From: Candidatus Cloacimonadota bacterium
GTDB lineage: Bacteria > Hydrothermota > E44-bin80
Assembly: GCA_004376305.1 (NCBI GenBank)
Contig: SOKD01000362.1
Coordinates: 1-6,052 of the forward strand
Direction of reading: 5' to 3'
Length of the DNA stretch: 6,052 nt
Part shown: positions 1-5,102 of the stretch, in pieces
Layout of the letters: each line of letters begins with the position of its first letter
How positions within the stretch are numbered: position 1 is the first letter of the stretch
The notes under the pieces: model-generated
Told to the model about the DNA's origin: nothing
Database searches by the model: none
Seen by the model: the letters and a program-made list of their open reading frames with translations, nothing else
Program-made: the position numbers and the translations under genes

Positions 1-120
1 TTGGAGGAAGAGGAGAAAATAAAGGATGCCAATGATCATGACAATAAAGATGACCATCGTAAAAGGGTTTTGCTGCCCCTTTTGCGCTCCCTCTCCCATT
101 GCATACAGCGTTGATACCAT
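1..120 (-). CDS. yajC: Preprotein translocase subunit YajC, N-terminal part (runs off the window)
   Basis: YajC is a small single-pass inner-membrane protein that accompanies SecDF at the SecYEG translocon. The 40 codons visible read from an ATG at 118-120 toward position 1. They show a short polar Gly/Gln-rich N-terminus (residues about 8-18, including AMGEGAQKGQQNP) followed by one hydrophobic segment at about residues 20-39 that ends in FLLFLQ. This is the typical YajC start, where the membrane helix is followed by a PQxK stretch that here lies outside the window. The start is fixed by AGGAGG (125-130 on the plus strand, read as its complement) four bases before the ATG, and by a near-consensus promoter just upstream. 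The family is about 90-120 aa, so roughly a third is present. The gene is divergent from the flavoprotein gene and has its own promoter. Identification rests on the N-terminal pattern alone. Confidence 0.85.
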   Translation of the reverse strand, partial: MVSTLYAMGEGAQKGQQNPFTMVIFIVMIIGILYFLLFLQ

Positions 121-138
121 AATGCCTCCTTTTCGTCC

Positions 139-167
139 GTTATACAAGAAAACGGGAATGATGTCAA
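139..167 (-). promoter_or_regulatory. Sigma-70 promoter of yajC
   Basis: On the minus strand a perfect -35 TTGACA (162-167) is followed after 17 bases by TATAAC (139-144), five of six matches to the -10 consensus. The transcript would start near 131-133, leaving a leader of about a dozen bases that holds the AGGAGG ribosome binding site at 125-130. It shows that yajC is expressed from its own promoter here. Confidence 0.8.
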
Positions 168-212
168 TAGTATTCTGAGTAAATTGGATGGTGTATTCCT
201 TGATCATACAAG

Positions 213-233
213 ATGAACGAAAAAACGATTCAT
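213..233. other. Imperfect inverted repeat in the divergent intergenic region
   Basis: ATGAACG (213-219) and CGATTCAT (226-233) can pair as a 7-bp stem with one bulged A and an AAAAAA loop. It lies 11 bases upstream of the -35 box of the flavoprotein promoter and upstream of yajC. It could be an operator or chance. It is too A/T-rich to make a convincing terminator, and no gene ends toward it. Confidence 0.2.
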
Positions 234-243
234 TATATTTTCC

Positions 244-272
244 TTGACTTTAATTTCATTATTTCATACTAT
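244..272 (+). promoter_or_regulatory. Probable promoter of the flavoprotein/radical SAM genes
   Basis: TTGACT (244-249) matches the -35 consensus at five of six positions and is separated by 17 bases from TACTAT (267-272), which keeps the most conserved T, A and final A-T of the -10. Transcription would begin near 279-280, only about six bases before the ATG at 286. The -35 also happens to contain a TTG that could be taken for a start codon of a longer reading frame, but no ribosome binding site precedes it. Confidence 0.55.
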
Positions 273-285
273 ACCACGCATAGTA

Positions 286-1158
286 ATGAAGAAACAACGC
301 ATTGCAATCATAGGCGCAGGACCATCGGGGATTTCCTGTGCTATACAGCTCAAGCGGTTCGGATTTGAACCTTTTCTTGTAGAAAAAGATAGTGTTGGCG
401 GGCTTCTGCTGCAAGCAAATTGCGTGGAAAACTATCCGGGATTCCCCGGTGGCATATCGGGGGCCAAGCTCGCTACCTATTTCAAGAAGCAGCTCGAGGA
501 ATATTCTATCAAGGTTCATTCGATGGAAGTATGTAAACTCAATACTTGCAATGGTGGTTTTTTATTAGACACCAATCAAGGTACAATTGAAACGGAAATT
601 GCAGTTATTGCATCAGGTACCGAGCCCAAAAGGATGAATGTGTATACAGAAGATGCTGCGAAGAATATGTTTTACGATGTCAGATCATTGAGAACAATAA
701 AGGAAAAAGATATTGCAATAGTCGGAGGCGGTGATGCAGCGTTCGATTATGCTCTGGGGCTTTCATCAAATAATAGCGTCAGGATCCTGGTAAGAAAGAC
801 TACATGTTCCTGTCTTCCTCTTCTCTATAAAAGGGCAGAGAAAAATTCGAGGATCAGTATAATTTCTAAAACTTCTATTAAAGCAATAGAAGAGAACAAT
901 GGTAAATTGAGGTTGAGGATTGACGCTAACGGGGATTCTTGTATTTGTGTCGATTACATCCTTTTTGCAATTGGCAGAGAACCGAGTGTGAGCTTTCTTT
1001 CAGGGAAACTACTGTCGGTTTTCAAGAATGTAACTTGTGTTCGGAATCTTTACTTCATTGGTGATGTTGTAGGAGGGCTGCATAGACAGGTGGGAATTGC
1101 CGTTGGAGATGGTTTGCGTACAGCTATGGAAATACACAAAGAGGCAAAGAGAAGATAA
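286..1158 (+). CDS. Thioredoxin-reductase-fold FAD/NAD(P)H oxidoreductase without the CxxC disulfide
   Basis: A 290-residue pyridine nucleotide-disulfide oxidoreductase family flavoprotein, probably cytosolic, that should pass hydride from NAD(P)H to FAD and on to an unknown acceptor. Visible are the FAD dinucleotide motif GAGPSG (10-15), the ENYPGFPGG segment (48-56) typical of thioredoxin reductases, ASGTEP (109-114), the nucleotide-binding GGGDAA (147-152) and the C-terminal FAD motif FIGDVVGGLHRQ (257-268). Length fits the TrxB family (about 310). The redox CATC expected shortly before GGGD is replaced by MFYDVRSL, as in ferredoxin-NADP reductases of the YumC type, so it should not reduce thioredoxin in the usual way. 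Nine cysteines include two CxC pairs (174/176 and 219/221). The ATG at 286 was chosen because the upstream in-frame TTG at 244 is the promoter -35. No Shine-Dalgarno is visible. The stop overlaps the next start by one base, so the two genes are very likely co-translated. The electron acceptor is unknown. Confidence 0.85.
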   Translation: MKKQRIAIIGAGPSGISCAIQLKRFGFEPFLVEKDSVGGLLLQANCVENYPGFPGGISGAKLATYFKKQLEEYSIKVHSMEVCKLNTCNGGFLLDTNQGTIETEIAVIASGTEPKRMNVYTEDAAKNMFYDVRSLRTIKEKDIAIVGGGDAAFDYALGLSSNNSVRILVRKTTCSCLPLLYKRAEKNSRISIISKTSIKAIEENNGKLRLRIDANGDSCICVDYILFAIGREPSVSFLSGKLLSVFKNVTCVRNLYFIGDVVGGLHRQVGIAVGDGLRTAMEIHKEAKRR

Positions 1159-2099
1159 TGGAAATTATAAATGTATTTGGAAATGAAGAGCTTGCCAGGG
1201 TGTATCTTGGCAGGATGGATGGTGGTGAAATTCTTGAGTTTGTTGAATCGGTTCAACCACCTGTTCCACGGGATGAGAAGTGGGTTCTCATTATTTCAAC
1301 GCTATATGGATGTCCGGTACAATGTAAAATGTGTGATGCTTCAGGTCAATACAGGGGAAGAGTAATGGCTTCTGAGATGTTTGCTCAGATCGATTATCTG
1401 GTAACCAGGCGGTTCCCGGAACGGAGTGTGCCTATTCGGAAATTTAAGATCCAATTTGCAAGGATGGGTGAACCCTCATTTAACAGGGATGTGCTTGTTG
1501 TCTTGCGAGAATTGCCGGTTATGTACAATGCACCCGGGCTCATGCCCTGCATTTCGACGATTGCACCTGATGGAACAGAAGGTTTTTTTGATGAACTTAT
1601 TGAGGTCAAGAACGAGTTGTTTTCAGGCGGTCGTTTCCAATTGCAATTTTCAGTACACTCGACTGATATCTTGAAGAGGGACTTTCTTATGCCTGTGGAA
1701 AAGTGGGATTTCGATCGCATTGCGCAATACGGAAAAAGGTTCTATCGGGAGGGTGATAGAAAGATTGCTATTAATTTTGCTGTTGCGAAATATTTTCCTG
1801 TTGATGCTGATGTGGTTGCCGAGCATTTCGACCCTGAAGTATTTATTGTAAAATTAACGCCGTTGAATCCCACCTGCGCTGTTTTGCAAAACAACCTTGA
1901 ATCGCTTTTTTGCTCAGAAGATATGACAGCCCAGAGGCTCGTGGAGAGTTTTCAAAACAGGGGATTCGAAGTCATTCTCAGTATCGGCGAGCTCGATGAA
2001 AACAGGATAGGGAGTAATTGTGGTCAGTATGTCACACGTTATCTTGCTGAACAGAATGTTTATCCTCCTATGCCAGGGCTTAGGATGGGAGAGCATTAA
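1158..2099 (+). CDS. RlmN/Cfr-like radical SAM protein lacking the second catalytic cysteine
   Basis: A 313-residue radical SAM enzyme that binds a [4Fe-4S] cluster through CPVQCKMC (C52, C56, C59; CxxxCxxC). The RlmN/Cfr signatures follow in order: MGEP (103-106, SAM binding), ISTIAPDG (132-139), FSVHSTDILKRDFLMP (164-179, matching the SLHA...RLMP block), KLTPLNPT (232-239) and NCGQY (287-291), where C288 matches the methyl-carrying cysteine (C355 of E. coli RlmN, C338 of Cfr). C52 to C288 is 236 residues, against about 230 in RlmN. Two departures stand out. Only about 45 residues precede the core, so the N-terminal RNA-binding domain of RlmN is missing. The position of RlmN C118 / Cfr C105, seven before the first cluster cysteine, is isoleucine (I45). 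Standard methylation of A2503 in 23S rRNA is therefore doubtful and the substrate is unknown. Translation is probably coupled to the flavoprotein gene through TAATG, since only a weak purine-rich ribosome site precedes the ATG. Confidence 0.85.
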   Translation: MEIINVFGNEELARVYLGRMDGGEILEFVESVQPPVPRDEKWVLIISTLYGCPVQCKMCDASGQYRGRVMASEMFAQIDYLVTRRFPERSVPIRKFKIQFARMGEPSFNRDVLVVLRELPVMYNAPGLMPCISTIAPDGTEGFFDELIEVKNELFSGGRFQLQFSVHSTDILKRDFLMPVEKWDFDRIAQYGKRFYREGDRKIAINFAVAKYFPVDADVVAEHFDPEVFIVKLTPLNPTCAVLQNNLESLFCSEDMTAQRLVESFQNRGFEVILSIGELDENRIGSNCGQYVTRYLAEQNVYPPMPGLRMGEH

Positions 2100-2139
2100 T
2101 AGTTATTTATTGACAAAATTATTGCTTAAGAAAAAGAAC

Positions 2140-2292
2140 ATGGATGCAAAAGAAATAAGACGGCATGGGGAGCACTTGTGCAGGGAAGGAAAGGGAATGA
2201 TTTTCATGTTTGAAGTTTCTGGTTCGTTGTTTTTTTCGACATCAGGATTTAGGAATTTTGGTTATTTGATTCTGGTGGAGGGGGTACTGTGA
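2140..2292 (+). CDS. Possible 50-aa protein or remnant, overlapping the hldD start
   Basis: The 189-base spacer before hldD holds a 50-codon frame from ATG 2140 that ends in TGA at 2290-2292, overlapping the hldD GTG as GTGA. That is a coupling arrangement. The ribosome site upstream is weak (AAGAAAAAG). The product is not a family I recognise as it stands. The stretch LCREGKGMIFMFEVSGS (18-34) recalls the start of small S24/S26 signal-peptidase-like proteins (GxSVRFRVxGxSM). Skipping one base in the seven-T run at 2230-2236 continues it as FFRHQDLGILVI before a TGA at 2267, which is closer to the family pattern P-x-I-R-x-G-D-x-L. It may therefore be a decayed fragment, an untranslated spacer, or a small leader ORF. 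A TTGACA at 2110-2115 has no -10 at a workable distance. Confidence 0.22.
   Translation: MDAKEIRRHGEHLCREGKGMIFMFEVSGSLFFSTSGFRNFGYLILVEGVL
2277..2281 (+). promoter_or_regulatory. Ribosome binding site that fixes the GTG start of hldD
   Basis: GGAGG within a G-rich run, seven bases before GTG 2289. The spacing and the immediate match of the next residues to the Rossmann N-terminus (VVTGAGGFIG) settle the start on this GTG and exclude an ATG further inside. Confidence 0.75.
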
Positions 2293-3263
2293 TCGTTGTT
2301 ACCGGCGCTGGAGGCTTTATTGGCAGTGCTGTGGTGTGGTTACTCAATAAAAGAGGTGAAAGCAATATTCTTGCCGTGGACATTGATGAATACTCAGATA
2401 GATACAAAAATCTTGTCAATCTTCAATATACAGATTACTCTGGCAGGGATGTGTTTCTTGAAAGAATTGAAAAGGGAAGATTTGATGATATCGTGGACGG
2501 GGTAATCCATATGGGAGCATGCAGCGATACAACAGAAAGGGACAAGGATTATCTCATGAGCAATAATTATGAATATACAAAACGTCTTGCAATCTGGGCT
2601 CTTGAGCAAAAGAAACGATTTGTATATGCTTCAAGTGCTGCAACGTATGGTGATGGAAGAGAAGGTTTTTCTGATGATCATTCTTTACTTCACAAATATA
2701 AACCACTCAATTTATACGGTGAATCTAAACACTGTTTTGATATTTGGGCATTGGAAAACGGATTTTTGGATAAGATTGCCGGGCTTAAGTATTTCAATGT
2801 TTTTGGTCCAAATGAATATCATAAGGGCAACATGAGAAGCATGGTTCATAAATCCTTTTGTCAAATAAAGGAGACAGGGGTTGTCAAATTATTTAAGTCG
2901 AATAATTCTGATCATAAGGACGGGGGACAGGTAAGAGATTTTATCTATGTGAAGGATGCAGTCACAATGACACTCTTTGTCTATGACAACGTGCGAATAC
3001 AAGGAGTGATTAATATCGGGACAGGCATAGACAGGAGTTTTAATGATCTTGTATCAGCAGTATTTCGTGCGATAGATAAAGAGATTACAATTGATTACAT
3101 TGAAATGCCTGAGGGCTTGAGATCGCACTATCAGAGTTATACAAGAGCAGAAATGTCAAAATTGAGGGAGTTCGGCTATCAGGAGATTATTTCGACGCTG
3201 GAAGACGGCATTACCGATTATGTAAGAAATTATCTTCTCGCATCTGACCAGTATCTTAAGTGA
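2289..3263 (+). CDS. hldD: ADP-L-glycero-D-manno-heptose 6-epimerase
   Basis: HldD (RfaD/WaaD) converts ADP-D-glycero-D-manno-heptose to ADP-L-glycero-D-manno-heptose, the donor for the heptoses of the LPS inner core, in the cytosol with bound NADP. The 324-residue protein is an extended short-chain dehydrogenase of normal family length (about 310-330). It shows GAGGFIG at 6-12 for the cofactor, GACSDTTE (76-83), the SSAATYG block at 115-121, catalytic Y143 and K147 in YGESK, and FNVFGPNEYHKGNM (169-182), where K179 matches the second catalytic lysine of E. coli HldD (K178). VRDFIYVKD (215-223) and NIGTG (242-246) complete the fold. An insertion near 204-214 (KSNNSDHKDGG) occurs in many non-enteric HldD proteins. 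Translation starts at GTG. The gene lies 189 bases after the radical SAM gene with no clear promoter between, so it may share the upstream transcript. It converges on the esterase gene. Confidence 0.93.
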   Translation: MIVVTGAGGFIGSAVVWLLNKRGESNILAVDIDEYSDRYKNLVNLQYTDYSGRDVFLERIEKGRFDDIVDGVIHMGACSDTTERDKDYLMSNNYEYTKRLAIWALEQKKRFVYASSAATYGDGREGFSDDHSLLHKYKPLNLYGESKHCFDIWALENGFLDKIAGLKYFNVFGPNEYHKGNMRSMVHKSFCQIKETGVVKLFKSNNSDHKDGGQVRDFIYVKDAVTMTLFVYDNVRIQGVINIGTGIDRSFNDLVSAVFRAIDKEITIDYIEMPEGLRSHYQSYTRAEMSKLREFGYQEIISTLEDGITDYVRNYLLASDQYLK

Positions 3264-3271
3264 TGATTTAT

Positions 3272-4828
3272 TTAACGGATTATGATAATCTCTTTCACAT
3301 AGAGGAGTTCCCGGTCCCGATTTTCAAGAAAATTGCGAAGCAGAAACTCAATATCCGGATTGATCCTGTCATCGTAACATAATTCCTCATTTACATGAAT
3401 AAGGAGAGGTTGATCCAGTTGAACCATATCCGGGTGTATGTAGATAGTAAAACCACCGAGTTGCGAACTCTTAATATCAAAATTATTTGCGGAGAAAGAA
3501 ACCTCCGCTCGTGCCGATGGTCTGTCCCTGGTGAAGAGGTTGTATTTCTTTGGCGGAGGAAAATGACCCTTCAATACGATTTTCTTATTGTCTCTCAGTA
3601 CGGTAATTTCTGCTGGATCACCGCGTTTTTTTGTTGCCTTGTAATCATTGAGTACCTGCATGCTTGTGACGGTGTCGTTTTCAACCTTGATGATAATGTT
3701 CCCATCCTTTGCTCCAACAAGTTCAGCAAATGTGCTGTCAATAACCTTGCTCATTCTGATACCTTCACCCTCATGGGTTTCATCGGGATAGAAACCAAAT
3801 ACTATCCTGTCGTCGATGAGTTCCATGTTGTGATCGGTATACCATTCCGGAATGTCTCCTGGGATAACAGAATCGACTGAAAGCCACATACATCTGCCAT
3901 GACGGTTTTTAACTGTTTCCCATTTAATAAAGGAGGGATTGACCTGGCGCGGATGAGTGTTCATGAACTTCATCATTTTGGGAATTTCCTGCTCTGCATA
4001 TTCAAAAGAATGTCCGATCCCGGTGTAAATGCGGTACAAAATATCTCCCCCTGCCTTTCTTGCGAGGGCTATCATCGGGCTGATTTTTTTATCCGGGTAA
4101 AGTGCATCTTCATCCGTATTGATAACTGAAAGCGGACGATTGAAGAGATTAACGAAATAGGTTTGTATGCCGCCATCAAGCGAGCCGACTCCGGGATGTC
4201 CATTGAGCGGGAGAAAGGCAGCAAAATCGGAAGGATGACACATTGCGAAAAAAAATGAGCCGGATGCACCATCAGAAAAACCAGTCATGTAAACCCGATT
4301 GTCATCGATGTTGAAATCTCTTTTTGTAATCCGGATTTGAGATTTGATGTTCTCAACCCCAACGGAATTCCACCATGTTGCCCCTTCCTGTCCGAAAGGG
4401 AAGAGCACAATATAACCTTCACTTTCAGCGTATGGAAGAAATGGTGACTCCTGAACGTATTTTTCAGGATCTTCAATAAGCTCTTTTCTGCTCACACCTC
4501 CATGGAGATACACCAGAAGAGGTGTTCTCTTTCTCGGGTCATAGTTTTCTGGAATATACCAGCAAAAGGATCGTTTCCTTCCATCGATGCATAGATTTTC
4601 AGACAGCACAATGTCCTTTTCTCCCTGTTCATCGAATGTAATGTTTTCAAGAAGTGTGCTTATGGTATCTGCAGAAGGTTTGAGCTTGAGAATATCCTCA
4701 ATGAGCCTGTCCTGTTCTTTTGCTTTCTCTGAGGTAATGAGTTGTCGTACTATTGTTTCTAAATCCTCACTGAATAGTGAAACACTTAGGAATAGGAATG
4801 CAAGAAAAGCGCATACTGACTTCCTCAT
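3272..4828 (-). CDS. Secreted alpha/beta-hydrolase (esterase/depolymerase type) with a PDZ-like domain
   Basis: A 518-residue exported hydrolase. Residues 1-20 form a Sec signal peptide (Arg-Lys, then the hydrophobic stretch AFLAFLFLSVSLF, likely cut near LFS/ED). C6 is not in a lipobox. A helical linker (21-80) leads to an alpha/beta-hydrolase of the feruloyl-esterase/PHB-depolymerase-like group: LHGG (108-111, oxyanion region), nucleophile S185 in GFSDG (183-187), a probable acid at D241 in TDEDALYP, and H273 in GIGHSF. Residues about 341-425 look like a PDZ domain, with the block AELVGAKDGNIIIKVENDTV (368-387) followed by ITVLRDNKKIVL. A C-terminal beta-rich domain (about 440-512) contains FTIYIHPDMVQLDQPLLIHV, a pattern I associate with large secreted planctomycete-type hydrolases. 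The ATG follows a strong AGGAGAGG site. The substrate cannot be read from the sequence; an ester in a polysaccharide or a peptide is possible. The gene is monocistronic as far as visible and convergent with hldD. Confidence 0.82.
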   Translation of the reverse strand: MRKSVCAFLAFLFLSVSLFSEDLETIVRQLITSEKAKEQDRLIEDILKLKPSADTISTLLENITFDEQGEKDIVLSENLCIDGRKRSFCWYIPENYDPRKRTPLLVYLHGGVSRKELIEDPEKYVQESPFLPYAESEGYIVLFPFGQEGATWWNSVGVENIKSQIRITKRDFNIDDNRVYMTGFSDGASGSFFFAMCHPSDFAAFLPLNGHPGVGSLDGGIQTYFVNLFNRPLSVINTDEDALYPDKKISPMIALARKAGGDILYRIYTGIGHSFEYAEQEIPKMMKFMNTHPRQVNPSFIKWETVKNRHGRCMWLSVDSVIPGDIPEWYTDHNMELIDDRIVFGFYPDETHEGEGIRMSKVIDSTFAELVGAKDGNIIIKVENDTVTSMQVLNDYKATKKRGDPAEITVLRDNKKIVLKGHFPPPKKYNLFTRDRPSARAEVSFSANNFDIKSSQLGGFTIYIHPDMVQLDQPLLIHVNEELCYDDRINPDIEFLLRNFLENRDRELLYVKEIIIIR

Positions 4829-4863
4829 GGCAACCTCTCCTTTGCTTTATTCTATTTTGCAGG

Positions 4864-4943
4864 TAAGGGTCAGAAATGAGTCACCGGGATATTGCCCACA
4901 TACCCGTTTATCGAGCGATTTTCTTACATTCACCGAGCCCTTA
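4864..4943 (-). other. Possible folded leader of the esterase mRNA
   Basis: The predicted start near 4945 gives the esterase transcript a leader of about 115 bases, long for this window. Its ends carry complementary hexamers (TAAGGG at 4864-4869 and CCCTTA at 4938-4943 on the plus strand), which would close an 80-base loop containing shorter G/C complementarities such as GGG (4886-4888) with CCC (4895-4897). I do not recognise any known riboswitch core. It may be chance. Confidence 0.2.
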
Positions 4944-4951
4944 TGTCTGGA

Positions 4952-4980
4952 ATTTTACAAGAAAGCAAAAGCGAAGTCAA
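4952..4980 (-). promoter_or_regulatory. Sigma-70 promoter of the esterase gene
   Basis: On the minus strand TTGACT (4975-4980) is followed after 17 bases by TAAAAT (4952-4957), each five of six matches to consensus. Transcription would begin near 4945. Its -35 lies only 10 bases from the -35 of the opposite promoter, so the two probably cannot be occupied by RNA polymerase at once. Confidence 0.7.
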
Positions 4981-4990
4981 GGTTTTTCGC

Positions 4991-5018
4991 TTGACACAAA
5001 GATTTTTTTCACTATAAT
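4991..5018 (+). promoter_or_regulatory. Full-consensus sigma-70 promoter of the HerA-like ATPase gene
   Basis: TTGACA (4991-4996) and TATAAT (5013-5018) are both perfect matches, separated by 16 bases. Transcription would start near 5025, giving a leader of about 78 bases that contains the TTCGTG repeats. A second inverted repeat, AAGCGAA (4969-4975) with TTCGCTT (4986-4992), overlaps the -35 and could be a repressor site. Confidence 0.82.
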
Positions 5019-5044
5019 TGGTAGACAATTAAGCTTGGTTCCTT

Positions 5045-5071
5045 TTCGTGAATGGTTCGTGTTCGTTCGTG
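5045..5071 (+). repeat. Short direct repeats TTCGTG in the ATPase leader
   Basis: TTCGTG occurs at 5045-5050, 5056-5061 and 5066-5071, with a fourth partial copy TTCGTT at 5062-5067. The full copies are spaced 11 and 10 bases apart, about one helical turn. They lie between the promoter and the ribosome binding site of the downstream gene. I recall similar TTCGTG-rich intergenic repeats from several environmental genomes, so this may be a dispersed element. It could instead be a protein-binding array. Confidence 0.5.
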
Positions 5072-5102
5072 GCAATTATTGAAGTACTGGAGGGAGAACA
5101 AT

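Noticed and set aside
244..285. TTG start 14 codons upstream for the flavoprotein
   Set aside because: The extra residues precede the FAD motif with no family match, there is no Shine-Dalgarno, and the TTG is part of the TTGACT promoter box.
1158..2099. Assignment as rlmN itself
   Set aside because: The C118-equivalent is absent and the N-terminal domain is missing, so naming it rlmN would overstate the function.
2110..2140. Promoter beginning with the perfect TTGACA at 2110-2115
   Set aside because: The sequence 15-19 bases downstream is AAAAAGAAC-like and does not resemble a -10 element, so it is probably a chance hexamer.
3275..3290. GATTAT-G-ATAATC inverted repeat just after the convergent stops, as a terminator
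   Set aside because: It is wholly A/T-rich with a one-base loop, cannot form a stable hairpin, and lies inside the esterase coding sequence.
3395..3880. 161-codon open frame on the plus strand
   Set aside because: It lies entirely antisense to the esterase-PDZ gene, whose frame carries clear motifs and a signal peptide. The plus-strand product has no recognisable domain and no ribosome site.
4587..4994. 135-codon open frame on the plus strand crossing the esterase start
   Set aside because: It is a shadow of the esterase N-terminus, extends through both divergent promoters and has no ribosome site or protein-like pattern.
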